This document shows positions 45,927 to 55,354 of a stretch of DNA of 64,000 nt, one piece after another. Position numbers and translations under genes: made by a program. Each line of letters begins with the position of its first letter. The stretch's first letter is position 1. The DNA comes from JAGQVA01 sp041391725. Lineage in GTDB: Bacteria; Bacteroidota; Bacteroidia; J057. The notes beneath the pieces were generated by a model, which did not search any database, had not been told where the DNA came from, and was given only the letters and a program-made list of their open reading frames with translations. The stretch lies in NCBI GenBank assembly GCA_041391725.1, contig JAWKNL010000011.1:1-64000 (forward strand), given 5' to 3'.

Positions 45927-46747
45927 ACACCCCTGATTTAGACAAACTCTGCATTCACACCATCACGACCAAACCCTGGTCTTTGGAAGAAGCAGTGGAC
46001 AATTACCAGGCTGCCGGAGTAAACGCGATCAGCGTATGGCGGGATGCCGCAGCAGCTATGGGTTTTGCTAAAGCTGGCGACCGGTTGCGTACTGCCGGGA
46101 TGGAAGTGGTCTCTTATGTAAGGGGAGGGTTTTTTCCCCATACGGAAGCCCGCGACAGGCAGGAAGCGATCGACCACAACCTGGCGTTGCTGGATGAAGC
46201 CGCTGCCGTAGGTGCGCCAATGCTGGTGCTCGTATGCGGTGCCGCTCCGGGTCAGACGCTGGAAACCTCCCGGGCGCAGATTCAGGCCGGAATTGAGGCA
46301 ATAATTCCACGGGCGGAGTCCGTGGGCGTAAAGCTGGCGATTGAACCCCTCCACCCTATGTACGCCGATACCCGTTCGGCGATCAATACCCTCGCCTCTG
46401 CCAATGAGGTCGCGGAAGCGATAAATTCTCCTATGGTGGGCATTGCCGTGGATGTGTATCACGTGTGGTGGGAACCCGGCCTTGAAGCGCAGATCGAAAG
46501 ATGTGGTGAAAAAAAGAATCTTTTTGCCTTTCATATCTGCGACTGGAAAGTGCCCACCCTCGATTTTCTCAATGACAGAGGCCTGATGGGAGAAGGATGT
46601 ATTCCCGTAAGACAGATCAGGGAATGGGTCGAGCAGGCAGGGTTTACCGGATACAACGAAGTAGAAATTTTTTCCAATCACTACTGGTCGCAGGATCAGC
46701 ATACATTCTTACATCATATTATTCACGCTTATCAACAATACAGCTAA
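45923..46747 (+). CDS. Sugar phosphate isomerase/epimerase-like TIM barrel
   Basis: A 274-residue xylose-isomerase-like TIM barrel. Metal-binding residues expected in the family are in AIEPLHPMY (Glu), VDVYHVWW (Asp/His), FHICDWKVP (His/Asp) and YNEVEIFS (Glu). It is translationally coupled to the GH88 gene (ATGA) and to the next gene (TAATG). Members isomerise keto and aldo sugars or open-ring uronates; the exact substrate is not shown. Probably works on the monosaccharide freed by GH88. Confidence 0.85.
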   Translation: MNTPDLDKLCIHTITTKPWSLEEAVDNYQAAGVNAISVWRDAAAAMGFAKAGDRLRTAGMEVVSYVRGGFFPHTEARDRQEAIDHNLALLDEAAAVGAPMLVLVCGAAPGQTLETSRAQIQAGIEAIIPRAESVGVKLAIEPLHPMYADTRSAINTLASANEVAEAINSPMVGIAVDVYHVWWEPGLEAQIERCGEKKNLFAFHICDWKVPTLDFLNDRGLMGEGCIPVRQIREWVEQAGFTGYNEVEIFSNHYWSQDQHTFLHHIIHAYQQYS

Positions 46748-47907
46748 TGAATCCATCTAAAAAAGTCCATCATATAGGTGTCATCATGAATGGGGTAACC
46801 GGCCGGATGGGCACCAACCAGCATCTGATGCGTTCTATGGTTGAAATCATCCGCCAGGGTGGTGTGGCACTGGGCCCCGCCGAAACCATCATGCCTGTAC
46901 CCGTGCTGGTAGGTCGCAATGCCGCCAAACTCGAACAGCTCTGCAAAGCTTCCGGGGTTGAAAAAATGACCACCAACCTCGAAGAAGCACTCGCAGACAG
47001 CAGCAATACCATCTATTTTGATGCCCAGACCACGGGCCAGCGCCATGCTTCGGTAAAAAAAGCCATTGAAGCGGGCAAACATGTCTATTGCGAAAAACCT
47101 ACAGGCGTAAGCACAGCAGAAGCACTGGATTTGTACCATCTGGCAGAAAAAGCAGGTATCAAACACGGCGTCGTTCAGGACAAACTGTGGCTGCCGGGTA
47201 TTCTGAAGCTGCGGAGGCTGATAGAGACAGGTTTTTTCGGGCAAATACTCTCCGTAAGGGGCGAATTTGGCTACTGGGTTTACGAAGGTCATTCTATTCC
47301 TGCACAAAGGCCTTCCTGGAATTACCGCAAAGAAGATGACGGGGGAATTATCGTTGACATGCTTTGCCACTGGCGGTATGTACTGGATCAGGTCTTTGGA
47401 AAAGTAAAATCTGTGTCCTGCCTGGGAGCGACGCATATTCCCGAGCGTATCGATGAAAACGGAAAACCCTACGCATGTACCGCGGACGATAGCGCCTACG
47501 CAACCTTCGAGCTTGAGAATGGCGTCATCGCGCATTTCAATTCCTCCTGGACAGTAAGGGTGCGTCGCGACGATCTGCTCACCCTTCAGGTGGACGGCAC
47601 AAAAGGATCAGCCGTAGCCGGGCTTCGCCACTGTTATATCCAGCACTACGGCAATACCCCCAAACCCGTATGGAATCCCGACATCGAGCAGCCGATCAAC
47701 TTCTACAGCGACTGGGCCAAAGTGCCTGAGCAGGAATATCACGACAACGCCTTTAAGGCACAGTGGGAACTGTTTCTGAAGCATGTGGTGCGCAATGATC
47801 CATTCCCCTGGAACCTGCTGGAGGGAGCAAAAGGCGTCCAACTGGCAGAAAAAGGCATTGAGAGCTGGCAGAAACGCGCATGGGTGGACCTGGAAACACT
47901 TTCATAG
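46747..47907 (+). CDS. Gfo/Idh/MocA-family oxidoreductase
   Basis: Start at 46747 (TAATG overlap with the previous stop): MNPSKKVHHIGVIMNGVTGR. The nucleotide loop GVTGRMGTN is slightly unlike the usual GxGxxG. The catalytic EKP motif is in VYCEKPTGVS, and the C-terminal domain carries HGVVQDKLWLPGILKL and GGIIVDMLCHWRY. These enzymes reduce or oxidise sugars with NAD(P). About 386 residues is normal. It is in the same transcription unit as GH88 and the isomerase. Confidence 0.88.
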   Translation: MNPSKKVHHIGVIMNGVTGRMGTNQHLMRSMVEIIRQGGVALGPAETIMPVPVLVGRNAAKLEQLCKASGVEKMTTNLEEALADSSNTIYFDAQTTGQRHASVKKAIEAGKHVYCEKPTGVSTAEALDLYHLAEKAGIKHGVVQDKLWLPGILKLRRLIETGFFGQILSVRGEFGYWVYEGHSIPAQRPSWNYRKEDDGGIIVDMLCHWRYVLDQVFGKVKSVSCLGATHIPERIDENGKPYACTADDSAYATFELENGVIAHFNSSWTVRVRRDDLLTLQVDGTKGSAVAGLRHCYIQHYGNTPKPVWNPDIEQPINFYSDWAKVPEQEYHDNAFKAQWELFLKHVVRNDPFPWNLLEGAKGVQLAEKGIESWQKRAWVDLETLS

Positions 47908-47917
47908 CAGAAACGCC

Positions 47918-48688
47918 ATGGCTAAAATTGCATTCGTTACCGGAGGAAGCAGAGGCATCGGGCTGGGAATCGCCGAAAAACTCGCTGACGAAGGATGGGA
48001 TCTCGCCATCAACGGAGTGAGACCTGAAGAAGATGTCGTTGCTGTAATTGAAAAGCTGCGCACCAGAGGCAAAAAAGTGATCTATTGCCAGGGAAATGTG
48101 GGCGATTCGGATGACCGGAAAAACATGATGGATAAAGTGCAGCGCGAGCTGGGAGGGCTTCATGTGCTGGTCAACAATGCCGGCGTTGCGCCGAGAGAGC
48201 GCCGCGATGTGCTGGAGACAACCGAAGAGAGTTATGACTATGTGATGGATATCAACCTCAAAGGAACCTATTTCCTTTGCCAGGCCGCCGCCAATCTGCT
48301 GGTCGAACAAAAGAAATCCGACCCGGGTTTTTGGGGGTGCATCATCAATGTTTCTTCCATTTCGGCTACCGTCGCCTCTGTCAACCGGGGAGAATACTGT
48401 GTCTCCAAAGCGGGAATGAGTATGGTAACCCAACTGTTTGCCGCACGACTGGGAGAATTTGATTTGCCCGTCTATGAAGTGAGACCGGGAGTAATTATGA
48501 CCGATATGACAGGTGGGGTGAAAGAAAAATATGATAAATTGATTGCCGAAGGGCTTTCCGTTCAAAAACGGTGGGGATTTCCCGAAGATGTAGGCCGGGC
48601 AGTGGCTATGCTTACACGCAGGGATATGCCATTTTCCACCGGGCAGGTGTTGATGGTGGATGGAGGCCTTACCCTTTCCAGACTATAA
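47918..48688 (+). CDS. Short-chain dehydrogenase/reductase (SDR)
   Basis: A 256-residue classical SDR with TGGSRGIG cofactor loop, NNAGVAP motif, catalytic Ser in INVSSIS and YCVSK active-site pair (Tyr-x3-Lys). The loop VNRGEYCVSKAG and the terminal VDGGLT fit oxidoreductases acting on sugar acids or ketoacyl groups. Start chosen at 47918, 10 bp after the previous stop; the longer frame starting at 47783 overlaps that gene. Probably reduces or oxidises the keto sugar made upstream. Confidence 0.9.
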   Translation: MAKIAFVTGGSRGIGLGIAEKLADEGWDLAINGVRPEEDVVAVIEKLRTRGKKVIYCQGNVGDSDDRKNMMDKVQRELGGLHVLVNNAGVAPRERRDVLETTEESYDYVMDINLKGTYFLCQAAANLLVEQKKSDPGFWGCIINVSSISATVASVNRGEYCVSKAGMSMVTQLFAARLGEFDLPVYEVRPGVIMTDMTGGVKEKYDKLIAEGLSVQKRWGFPEDVGRAVAMLTRRDMPFSTGQVLMVDGGLTLSRL

Positions 48689-48720
48689 GAAACTGACAAA
48701 ACTGACTAATCCTACTCACG

Positions 48721-48933
48721 ATGAAACAATCTACCCTCTGGTTAATTTGCCGAATCCTCGCCATCGGGGTGCTGGTATTCATTCTGCTGATCCCGCCGGG
48801 CAAATCAAAACCATATTTCCTCGGCACACCTTATGCCTTATGGACCGGCCTGATGGCCAGCGTACTGCTGACAATTCTCACCTGGTGGGGAACCCAGATT
48901 CAATCCACTGATAAAAACGACGCAGAATCATGA
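48721..48933 (+). CDS. DUF3311-type small membrane subunit
   Basis: A 70-residue protein with two hydrophobic helices (LAIGVLVFILLIPPG and WTGLMASVLLTILTWWG). Proteins of this kind precede sodium:solute symporter genes and are thought to be small accessory subunits. Its TGA overlaps the ATG of the symporter. It is too small for a stand-alone function to be assigned. Confidence 0.75.
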   Translation: MKQSTLWLICRILAIGVLVFILLIPPGKSKPYFLGTPYALWTGLMASVLLTILTWWGTQIQSTDKNDAES

Positions 48934-50330
48934 TACAGTTTGTCATCATCATCGGATTAATCTATGGCGCAGCCATGATTACCCTTTCGCTGCGTGCGCG
49001 AAAAACGGCGAAGGAAGGTTCCCAGGGGTATTTTTTTGCCGGAGCCGGGCTGGGCACTGTTCTGGGCATGTTTACCTTCGCAGCTACGCTTTTCAGTGCA
49101 TTTACCATTCTCGGTATGCCCGATTTTTTCAGAACTCACGGTGTCGGGGCCTGGATATTTCTGGCAGTTGCCGATGCAGGAATGGTTTTCGGCATTATCT
49201 GGCTGGGGAGAAAAATGAAAAAAATCGGGACCGAGGGGAAAAAATTCAGTATTACAGGCCTGATATCCGAAAAATACGGCTCGCCCTGGGCAGGGTATAT
49301 TACCTTTTTTGGTGCTTTTGTCTTTTTGCTCCCCTATGTGGCGGTACAGATCAGAGGGGTTTCGATCTTTCTGCAGGGGGCCTTTCCCGATGTATTGCCA
49401 TTCTGGGCATGGGCACTGGGGATGGTCGTCATCGTGTTGCTGTACAGTGAAACCGGGGGACTCAAAGCCATTATTTACAACGATACCCTTCAGGGAGTTT
49501 TACTGCTCATCGCTATCTGGGTTATTGGCGCCAACTGTCTGAGCATGCTGGGCGGATGGTCGTCTATGTTTGAAAAAGTAGCTCAGACCAATGAGGCGCT
49601 GTTGTCCAATCCGGGCCCAAAGGGAATGTTTTCCTTTCAGTTTATGCTTGCCTCCATCCTGGCGATTATGATGATTCCCTATACACAGCCGCAGGTTTCT
49701 ACCCGAATCCTCATCATGAAAGACGAACGCTCGCTCAACCGCATGGCCGTAGGCGTAGGAATTTTTGCGATCCTGGTCATTCTGCCTACGCTATTTGTAG
49801 GACTGTACGGAGCTGTTACATACCCTGATTCGACGACAGATATATTTTTAAGCAGGGCATTGATCGGCGACCAGCCGGGGTTTATTGCCGCATTTGTACT
49901 GATTGGACTCATTGCTGCGGCGATTTCTACTGCCGACTCGCAGATTTTTGCGCTGGGGTCCGAATTGATGTCTTTGTTGCGGGGGCATGACAAACGGCTG
50001 ATGATCATCACCAAAGTATTTTTGATTGTATTTGCCGGGCTTGCCTTTTTGCTGTCGATTTTCAGCAGCAACGAACTGGTCTTGCTGGCGCGCACAAGTT
50101 TTGCGGGTACAGCGCTTATGGCGCCCATGATATTTCTGGGATTATTTTCTTCCCACAGACCCTCTCTCATTATGCCTTTTGTAACCCTGGCAGGCCTTTT
50201 GGTTTTTATCCTGTCCTCCTTTCCTGCTATTTCTGCGGTTCCGGGTTCTTTGGGAGGAATAAGAATGGATTTGTTACTGCTCGGATTGCTTTCATTAACT
50301 GCAACGGGTTTGTACCTGGCAAAAAAGTAA
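48930..50330 (+). CDS. Sodium:solute symporter (SSS family)
   Basis: A 466-residue transporter with 12-13 predicted helices. Family features include GLKAIIYNDTLQGVLLL and AAAISTADSQIFALGSEL, the Na-binding Ser/Thr region of the SSS fold. It ends the GH88 operon, so it probably imports the uronide or its monomer across the inner membrane. Coupled to the small upstream subunit. Confidence 0.88.
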   Translation: MIQFVIIIGLIYGAAMITLSLRARKTAKEGSQGYFFAGAGLGTVLGMFTFAATLFSAFTILGMPDFFRTHGVGAWIFLAVADAGMVFGIIWLGRKMKKIGTEGKKFSITGLISEKYGSPWAGYITFFGAFVFLLPYVAVQIRGVSIFLQGAFPDVLPFWAWALGMVVIVLLYSETGGLKAIIYNDTLQGVLLLIAIWVIGANCLSMLGGWSSMFEKVAQTNEALLSNPGPKGMFSFQFMLASILAIMMIPYTQPQVSTRILIMKDERSLNRMAVGVGIFAILVILPTLFVGLYGAVTYPDSTTDIFLSRALIGDQPGFIAAFVLIGLIAAAISTADSQIFALGSELMSLLRGHDKRLMIITKVFLIVFAGLAFLLSIFSSNELVLLARTSFAGTALMAPMIFLGLFSSHRPSLIMPFVTLAGLLVFILSSFPAISAVPGSLGGIRMDLLLLGLLSLTATGLYLAKK

Positions 50331-50346
50331 TTCATTTACCATAAAA

Positions 50347-50379
50347 AGAATGCGGGCCTGATTTCTCAGACCCGCATTT
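50347..50379. terminator. Bidirectional terminator between symporter and SusD gene
   Basis: An inverted repeat AATGCGGG / CCCGCATT around a 15-bp loop lies between the two convergent genes, with A- and T-rich flanks on each side, so it can stop transcription from both directions. Confidence 0.75.
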
Positions 50380-50400
50380 ATTTTAACTACTAAAAAATGA

Positions 50401-52113
50401 CTAACAACCGGCGCCGGGGTATCCGCAGTTTTGTGAGTATCCACCGAGGGTACGGTCGATCTGATTTTGCGGTATCGGGCGGAAAATGTGATAATCCTGA
50501 ATGTTGGGAGCAGCCTGCGGGTTGTGGAGGCGAACCCTTTCAACCAGTTTGCTTACGCCGCCAATTTTTACACGGGCGAGGTCAAACCAACGGTGCATTT
50601 CGCCGTCAAGTTCGCGTGCGCGCTCATCGAGGATATAATCGATGGTCACATCGCTGGCAGAAATCATCATATCCGCTTCTTTGCCGGGCCATGCAGCCCT
50701 TTCACGCACTACGTTGATGTCGGCAGCAGCGCCATCGAGGTTATTCTGCATAAAGCGGGCTTCAGCGCGCATCAGATAAGCATCGGCCAGACGCATGAGT
50801 ACGAGGTCTCTTGATCCGGGTTCGTGCTGACGGTCAGGACGACGGGGGTCGATAAATTTGTTGAGAGACGGGAAAACCTTTTCTGAATAATCTTCAGCTT
50901 GCGTATAAACGATATAGCGGGTACGGGCTTTTCTTTCGGCTGGCCACAGGTGGTCTCTTCCGGGACCGGGGATAAAGAAAGCGGTATCACCCAGTGCGTA
51001 TTTTGCCTGACCTACTTTGGAAGCATCAACATAACCAGCATCTGCTTCGGCCTGGGTCCATTTGGGAATGGTACCAGCATTGTTGGAAAGAAAAGCATGC
51101 TTGTAGCTATAGTCGTAACGGCTGTCGATGTCGCGGTTCCAGAGGCTGAGTGCAAAGTCAGTCGGACGGAAACGCTTCCAGGGGCGGCCATTCTGCGTGT
51201 CGCGGGTCATACCGGGGCGCACGTCGTATTCCATCAGGAAGTACAGGTGACCGCGGTTCCCTTCGGTGTCGATACGGGTATCAGCCAGCGCCTTGGAGTT
51301 TTGAACTGCGAAAATCACTTCGCTGTTGCGTTGATTGTCCTGATCCCATAGTTTACCGAAATTGTCAAGCAGTTGGAATCCGTAGTTACTGATTACGGAA
51401 GTCATGAGCGTCTCACATTTCTGGAAGTCGCCTGACTCAGCATAGGTCTGATAACCTCTGGTAGCATAGACCTTGGCAAGCAGAAATTCTGCTGCGGGCT
51501 TGGTAGCACGGCCATAATCGCTCTGAGTAGCCGGAAGAACCTGAATAGCAGCTTCCAGATCGGCAATGATAGCCTTATACACCTCAGAAGCAGGCGTGCG
51601 GTTGGCATCTACTTCCACGCCTTCGGTCTCTTCGAGCGTCAGGTGAATATCTCCGTAAAACTGCACCAGTGTAAAATAGTACAGCGCCCGGAGGAAACGC
51701 ACTTCAGCCAGACGGGAAGTCTTGAGGTTTTCATCCATCTCAATATTCTGAGAACGGTTGATGGCCGCATTTGCCTGGTTGATACCACGGTAGAAGTCTC
51801 TCCATGTCTCCTGAACAAAAGCCTGTGCGGGGTTCAAACCACCATCATAAAAGTTGATCGGCTTATGGCTTCCATCCGCACCGTTGGTGTGAACATCAGT
51901 ACCAAAAACCGTCATGGTAAAACCCCTTTCAGGGCCCCAGAAAAACTTCATTTCAGAATAAGTAGCTTTTACAGCATCCTCAAAACCCTGAGGTGTGGTA
52001 TAATAGCTTCCGGCAGACACGTCAGAAATCAGTTCTTCCTTCAAAAAGTTTTCACACGAAATAAAGGAAAAACACAGAATCGCGATCGCAGATAATTTAA
52101 TAGTCGCTTTCAT
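50401..52113 (-). CDS. SusD-like outer-membrane glycan-binding lipoprotein
   Basis: A 570-residue SusD/RagB protein. The signal reads MKATIKLSAIAILCFSFISC (lipobox at Cys). Family motifs are RFLRALYYFTLVQFYGD and the TPR-type helix EVYKAIIADLEAAIQVLP; the C-terminal part ends RPIPQNQIDRTLGGYSQNCG. SusD sits on the SusC porin as a lid and captures the sugar. It follows SusC by 26 bp on the same strand, as a pair; SusC is made first. Confidence 0.95.
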   Translation of the reverse strand: MKATIKLSAIAILCFSFISCENFLKEELISDVSAGSYYTTPQGFEDAVKATYSEMKFFWGPERGFTMTVFGTDVHTNGADGSHKPINFYDGGLNPAQAFVQETWRDFYRGINQANAAINRSQNIEMDENLKTSRLAEVRFLRALYYFTLVQFYGDIHLTLEETEGVEVDANRTPASEVYKAIIADLEAAIQVLPATQSDYGRATKPAAEFLLAKVYATRGYQTYAESGDFQKCETLMTSVISNYGFQLLDNFGKLWDQDNQRNSEVIFAVQNSKALADTRIDTEGNRGHLYFLMEYDVRPGMTRDTQNGRPWKRFRPTDFALSLWNRDIDSRYDYSYKHAFLSNNAGTIPKWTQAEADAGYVDASKVGQAKYALGDTAFFIPGPGRDHLWPAERKARTRYIVYTQAEDYSEKVFPSLNKFIDPRRPDRQHEPGSRDLVLMRLADAYLMRAEARFMQNNLDGAAADINVVRERAAWPGKEADMMISASDVTIDYILDERARELDGEMHRWFDLARVKIGGVSKLVERVRLHNPQAAPNIQDYHIFRPIPQNQIDRTLGGYSQNCGYPGAGC

Positions 52114-52139
52114 TTCTGTAAAATTATAAGTAGTAAGAG

Positions 52140-55100
52140 TTAGAATTGGAGATTTAAGCCCAGCAGAATCAGACGGGTAGTGGGCACATCTGCAGCATTG
52201 ATGTCGTTGTTGTTTTCCGGGTCATATGACTCATATTTGGAGAAAAACAATACATTCTGTGCACTGGCATACAGACGCAGGTTAGACATTTTCAGCTTTT
52301 CGGCAACAGATGAAGGGAAAGAATAACCCAGGGTTACGTTTCTCAGTTTCAGGAAAGAACCGTCGAAATAACTACGGGTGCTACCGTCGCGGGGAAACTC
52401 CTGGTTTTCATTCGGCCTGGGGTTCTCATTGCTGGGGTTGTCGATGGTCCAGTAATCCACATCCAGGTTGTTGTAACGAGCAAACAGCGAGTTGTTGTCA
52501 TCGTGGAAGCGGCTGCGGATCATCTGACCTACTTTGTAATAGAAGAAGAAACTGAAGTCAATTCCTTTAAAATCAAAGCGGTTGGTAATACCACCATAGA
52601 AACTGGGCACATCCGATCCAAGGATAATACGGTCATCGGGGGTAATCAGACCGTCGCCATCCTGATCTTTGAGCTTGATCTCACCGGGAACTTTATTTTC
52701 CATTGACTTGGCGAGATCTACTTCGTCTGCCTGCCAGATGCCGATTTTTTCGTAGTCGTAGAATACGCGGATCGGCTGACCGATAAACCAGCGGTTTCCA
52801 ATGTCATCAATCGGATTGCCATCAGCATCTCTCAGCGCCAGTTCTACGATTTCTTCCTTATAGCGTGAAATATTGAAGTTGATATCCCATCTCAGGCCTT
52901 CGGGTTTGTAGATAGCGTTGATGTTCAGGTTAAGTTCCTGCCCCTGTGTGCGGGTAGAACCGATATTCTGAAGTATGCTGTTGTAACCGGAAGTAGGAGG
53001 AAGGCTTCGGTTGAGGATAATGTCGGTGGTATTGGTGAGGAACCAGTCAAATGAACCGGAAATACGACCATCAAGGAATCCAAAGTCAAGCCCTATGTCA
53101 GTGGTGGAAGAAACTTCCCATCCGAGGTCGGGGTTGGGTATCTGGTTCAGACCAAAACCGAAAGCAGGTACTTCATCCCATGAATAAACGGTACGGCGGA
53201 GACCACCCAGTGTCTGATAAGGATCCACAGAAGTGTTACCCACTTCACCATAAGAACCGCGTAGTTTCAGTTCGTCAAGCCAGTTGACATTTTTCATAAA
53301 TTCTTCGTCCACAATCCGCCATCCGAGCGATACGCCGGGGAAGTAGCTCCATTTGTTGCCTTCGGCCAGACGGCTTGATCCATCCGCACGCATGGTAAGC
53401 TGGATGAGGTATTTGCCTGCGATGTCGTAGTTGACACGACCCATGAAGGAAGCCAGTGCCCACTGCTCCAGACGGCTGGCAACAGCCTGGCGAACTTCCG
53501 CAACGCCCAGGTTGTAGAAAAGTGCAGATTCATAAGGCAGGTTGGCTACGTCCACACGGCCATATTCATAGGTATTCTGCTGGATACTCTGAAGAGCGGT
53601 AAACTTCAGATCGTGGATAGCACCAATTTTTTTCTGGTAGGTCAACACGTTTTCCCAGGTATATCCCAGGTCGGTATTGCTTTCCAGCGCAGCTTTTGCG
53701 GGTCCCCCTCTGTTGGTATTGGTAAGACTTCCGGTAAAAATACCTCTTCTGTTGTAACGGAAGTCAGCACCCAGGTTGGTACGGAAAGTAAGTCCGTCAG
53801 CGATTTTAGCTTCTGCATAAACAGAAGGAAAAATACGGGCAAACCGGCGCTCGTCAATATAGGCATTGGGCGCAACTTCATTCAGCGGGTTGGTACGGAT
53901 ACCGTCGTTGGTGGGGAGGAAAATCAGGTTTCCCGCGTCATCATAGGGTACACCCAGCGGGTTGTTGGAGAGTGCTTCTCCCAGCGTAGCATCCGAACCC
54001 CAGTTTTGTACTGAGTACGATACCATGGTAGAAGTTCCCACTTTAAAGCGGTCATTGAGGATATGGTCGAGGTTGATACGGCCGGTGAGGCGTTTGAAAT
54101 CCTGATTGACGATGATTCCCTGCTCGTCAAATACCCCTACAGAGATGTTGAAAAGGGTTTTTTGCGTTCCTCCGCGAAGGCCAAGCTGGTGGTTGGTCTG
54201 ATAGCCGGAGCCGAGGATCAAATCCTGATAGTCGGTACCTCTGATTGGTGTCTGGGAAAGAGAAGTTTGTTCAACCGGGTCAGTAAAGACAATCGCATCG
54301 CTGGGTATCTCACCATTCCATGCGGCTTTGCCTGATGCATCCCTTCTGCGGGATTCGCGTTTCATCGCAGCAAACTCTTCGGCGTTCATCATGTCCACCT
54401 GATTGAGCGGATTGGTGGTGCCGTAGTAAGTGTCGTAGGAGAAAACGGTTTTACCGGTAGAACCTCTTTTGGTAGTGATAAGTACAACCCCGTTGGCACC
54501 GCGTGAACCGTAAATGGCAGTTGCGGCAGCGTCTTTCAGTACTTCGATAGACTCAATGTCCTGAGGGTTGATGTCAAACATAGTACCGGTACTGCTGCTT
54601 GCACCACTGGTGCTGGTCATCGGAATACCATCAATTACGTACAGCGGGTCATTGGAAGCGGTGATGGAGCGGCGTCCGCGAATCTGGATGGAGTTACCCT
54701 GACCGGGTCTTCCGCCCTGAGAGGTAACGTCAACCCCGGCTACCTGGCCCTGCATTGCCTGAAGGGAGCTTCCGGTGGGAATCCGGCTGATTTCTTTGGC
54801 GTCGATGGAAGCAATCGACCCGGTAATATTCCGGCGCTGCTGGGTTCCATATCCCACGATTACGACCTCAGAAAGAGAGCCAACGTCTTCTGACATGGAA
54901 ACTTCGATTGAGGTCTGGTTACCGACCTCTACTTCCACATCTGAAAAACCATAATAAGAGAACAACAGCACATCCTCAGGGGATGCATTGACTTTAAAAT
55001 TTCCGTCGCTGTCAGTAAGCGCACCGCGCGCAGTACCTTTTACGACAACCGACACACCGGTAAGTGCAGATCCATTGGCTTTGTCAACCACTTTACGGAG

Positions 55101-55186
55101 ACGGAAGTCTGAGCATAGAGCAATGATGAAAAGCACCAAAGCATCGCCCACGCCAGACTTAGTGAGTAGCGTAGTAAATGTTTCAT
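52140..55186 (-). CDS. SusC-like TonB-dependent transporter, one frameshift after the signal peptide
   Basis: From the ATG at 55186 the protein starts MKHLLRYSLSLAWAMLWCFS, a signal peptide, to AQTSVS. At 55096 a single base is missing (a C on the plus strand); adding it gives SGKVVDKANGSALTGVSVVV, the carboxypeptidase-like (CNA-B type) domain. The rest is one open frame: plug motif PLYVIDGIPMTS and a 22-stranded barrel ending TRLILLGLNLQF. As drawn, the main frame (from 55151) has no signal peptide. About 1015 residues is normal. Imports oligosaccharides with its SusD partner. Nearest neighbour on its 5' side is the ELW-repeat protein. Confidence 0.92.
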
Positions 55187-55354
55187 AATAAAATTTAGAA
55201 TGTAGAAGAACGTTATAATTAGTCCGTTTACCCTAAGGTAGAAATAAATTATCAATTGGACACGGGTAAAAGTACATTTGACTATTTAAAAAGGAAAAAA
55301 GAATAGATTTTGTGAAAATTTGACGGCTGAGGTTGGGGGTTAATTCTTCTGGTA

